From: Roridomyces roridus
Lineage: Eukaryota > Basidiomycota > Agaricomycetes > Agaricales > Mycenaceae
DNA length: 64,000 nucleotides
Direction: 5' to 3'
Assembly (NCBI GenBank): GCA_029378245.1
Contig: JARKIF010000003.1
Location: forward strand, 1,178,001 to 1,242,000
In this document: positions 11,076 to 20,361 of the stretch, piece after piece
Position numbering within the stretch: the stretch's first letter is position 1
How the letters are laid out: each line of letters starts with the position of its first letter
Notes under the pieces: generated by a model
Seen by the model: the letters and a program-made list of their open reading frames with translations, nothing else
Databases searched by the model: none
What the model was told of the DNA's origin: nothing
Translations under genes and position numbers: made by a program

Positions 11076-12657
11076 TCATCGTACAACTATATTATTGCCC
11101 CAATCTCCCGTCTCCCGCTGCCTGTCCGAAGCTGTATGCCCATCCACAGGAACGGTGGGCAATTCTTCGTCTTCATCGCTGTCCCCAAAGTTGACATACG
11201 AATACGGGCCACCAGCATACACCGCCGCAGAAGCAGAGTTGTTGCGCGAAATCGCCGACACAGGCAAGTCCGGCTCCGTACGGTTGTTTCGCCGCAAGGA
11301 CACCAACCGCGCCACGGCAGGCTTGGCAATCACGACGGTGGACTGCTGAGGAGTTATTGGGACCTCTGTCAGGTCAGCTCCGCTCGAGCGATCGCCCGTG
11401 GCCATCTGTACAATATCATGCACATCCGCCGTGTTCATCGACACGGTGCTGACACCGCTGGTCGGTCTGCGAGACGGCATCTTCTCATCGAACGAGTCCC
11501 ACGATTTCGTACGCTGGCTGCGCTGATCACGAGGAACAAACTGGTTCCACGACGAGATACTCGTCCGGGGATCAGACATGATGGACGAATTGTACTTTTC
11601 GTTGGTGTAAATCGGGTTCCGGACGAAACCGTCGCCAGAAAAGAGCACCGGCATGGGAGCGGTAGACGTTGGATCGTAGGAAGTGATGGAGACCTTCTTT
11701 TCCTCTGGCGGCCATCGCCGGTTAAGGAGGGTAGGGTCGAATTCCAGGTCCTTGGCACTCTGTCGGTGGCGCCTTCTCGAGCGCAGAAAGTACAGAAGAA
11801 TGAGGACAGCCAACAAGCCGATGACGCCTGCACCAACTGCGATTCCAATGATCACTGCCATTGGCAAACCCGCGCGTGTTTTCCGTGGATCAGACGAGTC
11901 GTTTGAAGAGTGATTGCCATTGCCGCCCGGTTTCTTCAAGCAAGTGCTAGGGCTGCTGGAATCACCTCCAACAGTGATGAGTTGGGTGGTCTGCAAGTGA
12001 CCGTCGGAATCGTCAAACAAGAGTTGGATCACTGTTTGGCGCGGAAGGTTGCGAAACGGCGGATACGTCGCAACACCTGCGGTAAAATCCGTAGGGGCGA
12101 CGGAGATGAAACCTCCTCGGGGAGTGAGAGCGGTAACGTTGGGCGCGGTGGCGGTGGTGAAGTTGACGTTGAACCCATCGCACTGGTTCAAAATGCCGTT
12201 GAATTGGTAGAAAGGGGACGCAAGCGGCTGGGACACGTTGCAGCTGGCGCCCTGGGAGGCTTGCACGGGCGTAACATCCGAGGCTGCAGCAGAGGGGCCC
12301 TGCAGGTCATCAAGCGAAGCGATGAACTGGGTGCCAGCAGGAAGGGGAATGAATGTGAGTACGATCCCCGTAGTGTTGGTGGCACCATTTGGAATGTCGA
12401 TATTTATTGGCTGGACATTATCGAGCAAAGGAAGGATTGTCAGGGTGGTCGGGATCTACGATGTATATAGTATTTAGATTACCAACCACCCAAGTATTGC
12501 TCACCGAGTGGTTGTTCGCGTCATTCCCGGAGAACGTGAGGGTCGCTGGCTGGCACTCAAGGACCGGAGACTGGATTTTAACTTTGAAAGACCCGAGGAC
12601 GGCCTGCGGTCCAAGAGTAACGACGGCCAGCACCGGAAGAGAGAATAACAGACGCAT
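11076..12657 (-). CDS. Single-pass type I plasma-membrane protein of unknown function
   Basis: Exons 12657-12505 and 12455-11076 give 510 residues. A signal peptide (MRLLFSLPVLAVVTLG, cleavage near residue 22) leads a ~215-residue extracellular region with several N-glycosylation sites (NNHS, NTT, NVS, NVT) and few cysteines. One membrane helix follows (PMAVIIGIAVGAGVIGLLAV region) with a stop-transfer LRSRRRHR. The ~225-residue cytoplasmic tail is Ser/Thr/Pro-rich with acidic stretches (DSDEDEELPTVP). This layout recurs in agaricomycete genomes and looks like a cell-wall or stress sensor. The sensor role is inference from architecture. The gene is divergent from the BCKDH E1-alpha gene with 159 bases between starts. 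Confidence 0.85.
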
Positions 12658-12816
12658 GAGAAGGCGGTGAACCAGCCTATCTCATACACCAACGAGCCCG
12701 CGAAAGAGTGGACTAGCCACGAGATGAAAGAGCGAAAGCAAAGTGGCAAGTAAAGCCAATACGACGATCACGGTCAAATGATGACGAATGATGGTTGACC
12801 TGTTTTGCACTGTCCC

Positions 12817-14453
12817 ATGTTCCGTCGTCCTTTTGCATCGCGTGGAATACGTCGCAGCATTCACTTGGGCACTCTCCCGAATTCCCACTCTCCCATAGTC
12901 TCCTCCCTGTCGTTCTTCAAGTCTGTCACGCCAGACGGAGGCATCATCCCCACATTTCGCGTCTTAGATGGCGTCGGTAGACCCGTAGAAGGGGCCCAGA
13001 TTCCCGAGGTCGCGCACCGGTCTCGGCCTGGTCGTCTTCTTCTGACCCCGTCTCTACGCAGATTGATGAGCCATTCGCACGAAGACTCTACGAGAACATG
13101 CAATTGCTGCCAACCCTTGACACCGTCCTGTACCAAGTCCAGCGCCAGGGGAAAACCAGTTTCCATGTAAGCCTCTCCTGGCATGCATATAGGCGCTAAG
13201 TATCAGTTGCCCAGATGACTTCTGTAAGATCCGCGTACACTGGCATGTGTCGAGTAACTCAAGCCGCGCACTTAGCATGGAGAGGAGGCGACCATCATTG
13301 GCTCTGCTGCTGCTTTGGAGCTGGATGACGAGTGCGCGTGTTTTCTACTTGATTCCGCGCCAAACTAACGATCTATCAGAGTCCTAGGCCAATACCGTGA
13401 AATGGGCGTCCTGCTCTGGCGCGGCTTTTCTGTAGACTCTGTCATGAACCAGTGTTTCGGAAACCAGGAAGACACGTCGGGGAAAGGCAGGCAAATGCCC
13501 GTGGTAAGATCCGGGACCCCTCGTTGGTCCGTGTTCTAAATGCACCGTAGCACTTTGGGTCGCCGAAACACCACTTCCACACCATCTCCTCTCCCCTGGC
13601 GACACAAATCCCACACGCGGCTGGTGTTGGCTACGCCCTACGCCGCTCAGACCGTCGGTCACGCAACATTGCCGCTTGTTTCTTTGGCGAGGGCGCTGCG
13701 TCTGAAGGAGGTTCGCGTGCTTTACCTCATTCTTTACCCATGTTCACGCGTTTTCCGCAGATTTCCACGCTGGCCTGCTGCTCGCGTCTACTATCCCATC
13801 TCCAACATTGTTCATCGCCCGGAACAATGGTTTCGCCATCAGCACACCCAGCACAGAGCAGTATTACGGTGATGGAATTGCGAGTCGTGGGCCGGGCTAT
13901 GGCATTGACACAGTCCGGGTCGACGGGAACGACGTTCTAGCAGTCATTGCTGCCGTTCGAGAGGCGCGCAAGCGGACTCTGGAGCAGGGCCGTGCAGTCT
14001 TGGTGGAGGCTATGAGTTACCGAGTCGGCCACCACAGCACGTCTGACGACTCGTTCGCATACCGCCAGCGGACTGAGGTTGAAGACCGCAAACGTATCGA
14101 CAACCCAATTGCCCGCTTCAGGTTGTATATGGAGTCCCAGGGTTGGTGGAACGCCACGGAGGAGGAGGAGCTCAAGGCGCGTTTGAAGGCCGATGTGATG
14201 AAGGCACTTAAACGCGCCGAGTCGCTCCCGAGGTGTGAGCTTGGTGAGCTTTTCACGGACGTTTACGCAGGCGAGGAGCCTTGGAATATCGTGAGGATTT
14301 CTCATTCTTGTCGAAATGAAGCTGATTTCCGCGTAGAAGGAGCAGCGGGCTGAGCTGACGGGGCTGCTCAAGAAGTACGGTGATTCTTGGGAACCTTGGC
14401 GCACGGAACTGGGACGGTTCAAGAACAAGGGTCAGGATTTGACGAGTGTTTGA
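12817..14453 (+). CDS. 2-oxoisovalerate dehydrogenase (branched-chain ketoacid dehydrogenase) E1 subunit alpha, mitochondrial
   Basis: Catalyses thiamine-pyrophosphate-dependent decarboxylation of branched-chain 2-oxoacids in the mitochondrial complex for valine, leucine and isoleucine breakdown. Exons 12817-13008, 13062-13166, 13215-13223, 13276-13331, 13380-13503, 13551-13710, 13761-14290 and 14337-14453 give 430 residues. An Arg/Ser-rich leader ([14 protein letters not shown]) fits a transit peptide. Key motifs: [25 protein letters not shown], the TPP-binding [14 protein letters not shown]...[10 protein letters not shown], and the regulatory loop [12 protein letters not shown] whose serines are phosphorylated in the mammalian enzyme. 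Exon 3 codes only Met-Thr-Ser (9 bases). No E1-beta gene is in the window. The gene is intact. Confidence 0.95.
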
Positions 14454-14508
14454 ATTCAAGTTGTACAAGTCAGTGTAATAGCTAGTGTATATCCTACTTC
14501 TTTCGTTT

Positions 14509-15592
14509 CTAGTGTCCTTCTGGCAAGAATTGGCTCAAGAAATACGGGAGCAGCATGCCAAATGCAATGAGTGCGACCCGGAGATGTGGCTTCATCGTTT
14601 CATCGGGTCCATGCGAGACGGGTTGCAGCACTGTTGCGACATACAAGAACGTCCCGCCCTGTGAATACGTGTCATTGGAGGTGTCACCAGAAGAATACCG
14701 ACGTACCGATACGAGAAGCACGATGCCCGTCCAGCCACCCTCCCCGCCAGCGGAGAAGAACGAAAGCAGAAGGTAAGATACAATGGCGCCAAAGGGTGTC
14801 GATGCTGCAAAGAACGCGAGGTGTTGCCGGCACTCTGGGCGAGGCAGCGAAGTGTTCAGCAGAGACGTTGAGAGCGCCAGGGAGGTTGGAGCTGGGAGGC
14901 CAGCGCACATTTATTTAGAGTTCAGAGAGAGATAGAGAGCGAAATACCGACCCTTGTGGATGATCAGGGCCAAAAAGATTATAAATGAGAGGTCGTGTGA
15001 ATCAGAGAGAGAAGAGACGCCGAGTGCGAGGCCGTCAGCGAGACCGTGGATTATCAAGCCAAAGGTTAAAGGATAAGCTTTAGCGCGGCTGCCTTTGATT
15101 TCATCCGGTGAGGAGGCCAGGTCGACTTGGATGAATCCACCACCGCTGGAAGGCGTGTCTGCCTGTTCTGAATCGCCCATGTCGGCGTCAAACTCGACGG
15201 TGTGACGTGGTTGAGACCCGACAGAGTGGAGGGGTAGGTCAGAGTGTGCGCCATGAGAGTGAGCGTGCGGTGCGAGCAGCTGCTCGACGCATAGCATCAA
15301 AACGAAGCCCACGATGAGGGAGAGCCCGATTTGTGATGTCGGGAGCTTTTCCGAGGGGTGGGCGTCTGCCAGTGCTTCAATTCCCTCGGGGAGAATAATC
15401 GAGAGGGCTGTACCGACGAGGACGCCGGAGCCAAGGGTCGAGAAACGCGCGACGTGGTCCTCTGCAGCAATAAAGACGCGTTTTCTTCAAATATTCAGGG
15501 AACTCACTGGAGAGTACGAAGGAGAGAGGTATCAGCCCGGCACCGAAAGAAGACGCGCCAAGCAGAGCGGACATGACGATTAACCCGAGCAT
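14509..15592 (-). CDS. ZIP family zinc transporter, ZIP9/ATX2-like
   Basis: Exons 15592-15508, 15461-14952, 14891-14707 and 14658-14509 give 309 residues with about eight hydrophobic helices. A His-rich loop (LLAPHAHSHGAHSDL) follows helix 3. Helix 4 carries the ZIP signature HGLADGLALG and helix 5 has HKAPTSLAL, which together form the metal-binding site. The N-terminus MLGLIVMSALLGASSFGAG and the short C-terminus match the SLC39A9 (ZIP9) branch, whose yeast relative ATX2 sits in the Golgi and handles manganese or zinc. The branch assignment rests on overall pattern and length. The gene is intact and convergent with the E1-alpha gene, with 55 bases between stops. Confidence 0.88.
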
Positions 15593-15726
15593 GGTGGTCT
15601 AGAGAGTGAGGGCGCAGTGATGTGATCGGAGCTGCGATTTCTATAATCTATTCGAATTTCGGTACAATGAGAGTGTGCTAGGTTGTTGTACAATGGATAC
15701 TGGCTACAAAACTTGTCATAAAATCG

Positions 15727-16228
15727 TTACGTAGCTCTGGCCTTCCCTTTGGCCGAGGCAGACCCCGAAGAACGCATCGACGAGCCAACGTTCTTGCTAC
15801 CAGCGACATTCAGAGCCAGCATGCTGTACTGAAGAACGGCCCGGCAGTGACGTACAACGTCTCGAGCGATGCTGTACTCCGCGTCAGAGGGCGCTGGCTG
15901 CTGCCCGTAGCGCAGAGCTTGGTGACGAGCTCGTTCCTCTTCCTCGTCGTCTTCCTCGTCGTCGCCCGTGAATTCAATACCCAGAGCCCGCACCTGACGC
16001 TTCAGATTCTTCTCCCACCTCCCCTCCTCCGCCAATGAAGGGTCCTCAAGAGTGAGAAGGGCTATCAGCGCAACAGTCTGGTCGCTGGAATTGTGTAGCC
16101 CACTCAGAGCGCAGATGCTCATAAGCGGCACGCGCATGCTGCGCTTCCTCAGGTGCGACGACGGTAGGAGTGTCCCATGGGGTCGAAGGACCCGGCGAGA
16201 AGATGGCCTGGGCGTCGGGTTTGGCATT
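15727..16228 (-). pseudogene. Broken coding remnant, unidentified, acidic C-terminal region
   Basis: Two minus-strand frames each look coding, but they do not join. From about 16216 down to 16090 one frame reads a natural sequence (SPGPSTPWDTPTVVAPEEAQ, then ARAAYEHLRSEWA). From about 16090 to the TAA at 15727 a different frame continues (LIALLTLEDPSLAEEGRWEK, then IEFTGDDEEDDEEEERARH and a helical end, SIARDVVRHCRAVLQYSML). No intron of workable length lies between them, so a frameshift is likely. Upstream, the sequence is taken over by an AVL9-like fragment on the other strand. The 3' end resembles the tail of a large helical scaffold protein, but I cannot name it. Confidence 0.5.
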
Positions 16229-16300
16229 GTCCAGGAGGTCGTGAACTATACCGTGTCAAGAACGACCATCCATCGATTATCGCTACGAATGCGTCGGCCG

Positions 16301-16985
16301 ATGGCTCCCAATACTTCTGCAGCGCCCTCGGTGATCGAAGAACTCGACGCGAAGGACCACTTGATGCCTACGTATCCACCCTGGCCTCCCAAAGACGACA
16401 CGGAATCCATAGCGTCGCGTCTGGCTTGTCACGGAAAGCAAGGCCCGAGTCGATGCTGGTCTTCCCGGGGGATCGGCCACTCATTCTGGGCTATATATGC
16501 CCTCGTTGACTTTAATCACCTCGTAAGCCCTTCCCTTATTCAGCAGCAGTTCCGTGCGCTAAAACTGATGCAAGGTCGGGCCACGTATTGAATACTCGTC
16601 GGGAGAGTTATTCGAGGAAGTCGCCAAGATCTTGCCGTTTTTGGGCCTTCCTGATGGCGCCCATCTCGTATGTCGTGCGGCGTTGCATATTGAGACACAC
16701 GCTAACTTTCTCAGCGCGGAGGACTATTCATACTTTCACTTCTGGGCGCAATCGTACCACCGTCTTTGGCATCTCATGTAACCAGCAGATCGCTTCGTCT
16801 GCCTTCTGAACAGTCGAGCGGATCACGTCTTGCATTTTGACAAAAGGCGCTCGTGATCCTGGCGTCCAAACCAATTTTCCTTCCAATACGAGACAAGCTT
16901 GGTGGGTCAGAACGTTCTCCGACGTCACTTTTGAAGGCCACCTCCGCAACCGCACCTTTCAATCCGTCCACCGGTCCATGGAGGC
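16301..16985 (+). pseudogene. AVL9-like DENN-domain protein fragment, degenerate
   Basis: AVL9 proteins carry a DENN module and act in late secretory transport. Recognisable pieces lie in order: a disordered lead from ATG 16301, IYALVDFNHLVGPRIEYS (across an intron with donor GTAAGC at 16522), ELFEEVAKILPFLGLPDGAH, an exon boundary at about 16670-16715, YSYFHF, then in a shifted frame NRTTVFGISCNQQIASS, and finally LVILASKPIFLPIRDKLGG in yet another frame. The block that should lie between the last two (xxRSTVQKA) is present only on the opposite strand, at 16801-16848. After about 16985 the similarity stops and RAD4-like sequence begins. Several frameshifts and the truncation make it a pseudogene. 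The family call rests on the order and spacing of these motifs. Confidence 0.7.
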
Positions 16986-16996
16986 CCACCACTTAG

Positions 16997-17915
16997 TGGA
17001 TTTGGGATGTAGACATCTTGAAGGACGTGCTGGACGATGGGGGTGAGCTGCTGAAGAGCCCGAAAAGCCTGATGAAGCACGCGCTTATCAAGAAGGGCAC
17101 GCGCGATACGAGTGCCCAGCTGTTCACCTCTCTGTGCCGTGGTCTTGGCATCCCCGCGCGTCTGGTCGTCAGTCTGCAGAGTGTGCCATGGCAGAGCAAC
17201 GTCGGGAAGGCCAAAACGGATGCTCGCAAGGGCAAGGGCAGGTGGAGGATGTGGAGGAAGAACCGGCTGTCGAGGACCCCAAGGGCAAGGGGAAAGCCAA
17301 GGAGGCGTCTCCTACATTTGGAAAACGTCTTGACGGGGAGCCTTTCGAGAGTGAAAAGGCGAAGCCCGCCGTGAAGTTGCGAAAGAAGAAGCCTGAACAG
17401 AATGTCCCGAGTAGCGGCCTCTCGTCATCCAGAGGTGCGACTCTACATTATCTCTGTTACTTGCTTATTGACAAAGTACAGACCCCGCAACGACTCCTCC
17501 TGTATTCTGGACCGAGGTCTTCTCCCGTCCAGACGCCCGATGGATCCCCGTCGACCCCATCCGTGGGCTCGTCAATCAGCCGTACATATTCGACCCTTCG
17601 GTGACAACTGAAGTTTCCCTGCACACCCCCGTCGCCAACGCGAATCCAGGCTCCGCCTACCCCCGCCCCAGCGCCTCGACTCACCCCGGCAAGGCAACGA
17701 AACGTGTCGAGAGTGACAACAGGATGTTGTATGTCGTGGCGTTGGAGAACGACCTCGTGCAAGGCGGGTCAAGGCAGCTGCCTGAGCCGTCTGCTCCGTC
17801 CGCCGCTGCCCCTGCTGGGAGGAGTCTTCGGCCCAGACGGTCGAAAACTCAGACGCAGCTGGAGGAGGAGGAGGAGGAACGAGAACGGGCGTTCCAGAGA
17901 GCGGTCGCGGAGTAG
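16997..17915 (+). pseudogene. RAD4/XPC fragment: transglutaminase-like core without the beta-hairpin domains
   Basis: RAD4/XPC recognises distorted DNA for nucleotide excision repair. The fragment starts WIWDVDILKDVLDD and contains the transglutaminase-like core (SLMKHALIKKGTRDTSAQ, FTSLCRGLGIPARLVVSLQ, VPWQ). A basic linker follows, with a one-base frame change near 17215-17240. After an intron (donor 17436, acceptor 17481) it reads PPVFWTEVFSRPDARWIPVD and then MLYVVALEND. The sequence then jumps to VQGGS and a Glu-rich tail ending FQRAVAE. The three beta-hairpin domains that grip DNA are missing, as is the N-terminal part, so the product could not do the repair job. The fragment abuts the AVL9-like piece at a TTAG|TGG junction. 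Confidence 0.75.
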
Positions 17916-18116
17916 GAGTATTACCAGATTGTATAATTTTTGAATGTAATAATGTTTACTGTACATAATCTATAAGAACCTGATGCTTTGCGCTCTCGAG
18001 CGCGATCCGTGTCGCGGCCGCCCATCTGTCGTGGGAAATCGTGGGCGAATCAGCGGCAACCCAATGTGTCACCAACCAGGTGAACGCCGCCTCGTCGATG
18101 CGACGGTCCATCCTAG

Positions 18117-19529
18117 TCAAGAGTCGTCAAGAGTTGAAAAAGAACTGCACGGAATGAAGTACCTGTGGAACATCTCCATGATCTGGTCAAATAGATAGTC
18201 TAGATCCGCCCCGTGCTGGTACATGCTTAGTTGCCATCGTGATAGCGTACCCCACGGTTCTGCTCCAGCCAGGAATTCTTTCACTGTTGCTCCCCGGGGA
18301 GCCCATCCCATATCCATAGCAAGACACTGGACGACAACGGATTGAGCGTGTCGTGAGGCCACCGAGCTGGCGAGAGAATTCGCCTCAGCGGCAGACAACA
18401 GATCAGGGTTATCCATATATTGCCGAGATAGTACGATCCCGGGTAAAGGAGGGGATGACTGTTGGGCCACCAGGAGGTAGAATGGAAGTAGCCGTGTGAG
18501 GGTTGTGGCCACGCGGCCACAACTGGAAGTGGGGGTCGTCTCCGCTGCCTCTGGACTAGCCATTGGTCCTCCCTCGACACCAAGGAACTCGTGGTGGACG
18601 TTGAGAGGGTCGGCTCTCACAACCACCCTTCGGATGACCGCAGTCGTGAGACCAAACGGAAGTGTCGCCTCTGGCTCCTTCGGGGCGGGGGAGACATAGA
18701 AACAGCCTGATGGAAACAGCAGATGCGTCTCCACCACCCTCATCTCCTCAATCAATGTCTGGTGGAGCCTCCCAGCGCGGTGGACGGAAGGTGTCCCGGC
18801 CGTAAACGAGTGTTCCGGGGGATGGTGGGGGAGAGGGGTGACGGTCGAGTGCACGTCCCGAGGTCGTTGGCGCGGGCAAGGCACATTGATGCCATGGAGC
18901 TTGGCAATCACCGACACCAAGCACTGCATAAACGCGGATCCACGGAAACACCCGGACGTCGATTCGGAGAGAGAACTTGACGTTTGCGTGGCTGTCGCAG
19001 CACAATAGAGGTGCCAGCATGAGCTTTTCAGCAGGCCGGAATAGCAACTGTTTGAGAACACCACGACCTTCCCGCGGCAGCCTCGCACGGCCGCCTCGAA
19101 TTGCCATTGTCTAATGTAGCCGGATGCGTTGGCAGTGCCGTCGGTCGAGATTATCAGGCGGAAGGTCTGTTCGCCGCCCCTCAAACGCTCACGGTCACCG
19201 TGCCCGATGATCACGAGCACCAGTGTTTCCGATTCCCGTATTGTCGCTGAGAGACTCTGGAGCGAGAGCAGCACACCCCCCATAAACTCGCCGGCATCGG
19301 CATAGTCGGAGGTCTTATTGAGCAGGCAGGGAGGAACAGGGTAGATCAAGCGATCGCAGCCGGCTTCGCCGAAAATAAATGATCCGTTCGGGTGGTGAAC
19401 CTGCAGATCAGATATTTCGAAGTGTCTGAACCGGTGGGGGTCAAACTTCTTGTGGGCAGCGAGCAGAGTCGTGATCATGAGATAATCGCTGACCATCCAA
19501 TTTGCATGCTGGAGTCTCTCGCCGCCCAT
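18117..19529 (-). CDS. Caspase-like (peptidase C14/CHAT-type fold) protein
   Basis: A single open frame of 470 residues from ATG 19529. The caspase-fold dyad is visible: histidine in LVLVIIGHGDRERLRGG (about residue 110) and cysteine in GKVVVFSNSCYSGLL (about 165), with the strands and spacing expected of a p20-like core. The region after it (FRGSAFMQCLVSVIAKLHG) would complete the core, and the rest has no known domain. Agaricomycetes carry many such short caspase-like genes beside classical metacaspases, and most have no assigned role. The frame stays open upstream of 19529 without another ATG, and a MITE begins at 19664, so the 5' end may have been cut or replaced. Whether the gene is expressed is unknown. 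Confidence 0.65.
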   Translation of the reverse strand: MGGERLQHANWMVSDYLMITTLLAAHKKFDPHRFRHFEISDLQVHHPNGSFIFGEAGCDRLIYPVPPCLLNKTSDYADAGEFMGGVLLSLQSLSATIRESETLVLVIIGHGDRERLRGGEQTFRLIISTDGTANASGYIRQWQFEAAVRGCRGKVVVFSNSCYSGLLKSSCWHLYCAATATQTSSSLSESTSGCFRGSAFMQCLVSVIAKLHGINVPCPRQRPRDVHSTVTPLPHHPPEHSFTAGTPSVHRAGRLHQTLIEEMRVVETHLLFPSGCFYVSPAPKEPEATLPFGLTTAVIRRVVVRADPLNVHHEFLGVEGGPMASPEAAETTPTSSCGRVATTLTRLLPFYLLVAQQSSPPLPGIVLSRQYMDNPDLLSAAEANSLASSVASRHAQSVVVQCLAMDMGWAPRGATVKEFLAGAEPWGTLSRWQLSMYQHGADLDYLFDQIMEMFHRYFIPCSSFSTLDDS

Positions 19530-19663
19530 AACCGCACAAAGTTCGAAAACAACGATGCTTTTAGACTCGCTGTTGATCCGGCAGCTATTAGGAGAAGTGC
19601 TCGACGAGGGAAGTATAACGCACCCGAAGGGATCCGACTCATCCGAGAGCGCAGGCCTGGAAC

Positions 19664-20124
19664 CAAGAGGCCAGTGAGATTCAGATCGGGCACACCATCA
19701 ACATCACGTGCCGTCTACTGCCCCATTTGGGCATCGACCGCTTTCTGGGACATTTTGGACGGGGGATGGTACATGTAGGCACTGGGTTATGTAGAGACAA
19801 GCTCCCAATTCATCTCTATGCATTCAACTCGACACTGGGGGCAAGAAAAATGTGCGACTTCGCCACTGTTCTGCATGAGCTCATCATGGGAAAATATGTG
19901 TCAATGCCGATCAAGCTAGACCATTTCGCTGGTTGGCCTTCGTCTTAGCTACGGGAAATTGTCAAGGACAAAGAAGATCGTATTCAGAGCTCTCTAGAAG
20001 ATATTATATGTATTATATGCATCCCGCCTTCACAAAGTTCAGTGATGTCGGTCAAAGCCAAATGGGGTAGTCGACGGCACGTGATGTTGATGGTGTGCCC
20101 GATCTGAATCTCACTGGCCTCTTG
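19664..20124. mobile_element. hAT-like MITE, 461 bp, with 8-bp target-site duplication
   Basis: The ends form a long terminal inverted repeat beginning CAAGAGGCCAGTGAGATTCA. The first 52 bases match exactly, and about 67 match with two differences (19664-19730 against 20058-20124). The direct repeat CCTGGAAC lies immediately outside on both sides (19656-19663 and 20125-20132). An 8-base duplication is the mark of the hAT superfamily. The ~330-base interior has no coding capacity, so it would need a transposase from elsewhere. It lies 135 bases upstream of the caspase-like start, in what may once have been its 5' coding region. Confidence 0.88.
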
Positions 20125-20361
20125 CCTGGAACCACCGAGAGCCGGAGGCCTGGAAATAGATCAGCGAGATGCCCTGAGATGCCACGAGGTCGGAGATGGA
20201 TGCATTACATCAAAGTGTTTCTGATACTACTAATAGTTTGTCTTAAGGAGCGGAATGTGCTGGCAACAGATGGTGAGGGAAGCAAGAGGGAGAGAGAGAG
20301 GAAGCTCACGAGGGCATTGTGGGTATAGGGTTGTGGTGGTTGTGGTGAAGATGTGAGAAGA

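Noticed and set aside
11025..11906. A 293-codon plus-strand open frame
   Set aside because: Antisense to the long second exon of the single-pass membrane protein. Composition is His/Arg-rich and unlike a protein; no splice sites support it.
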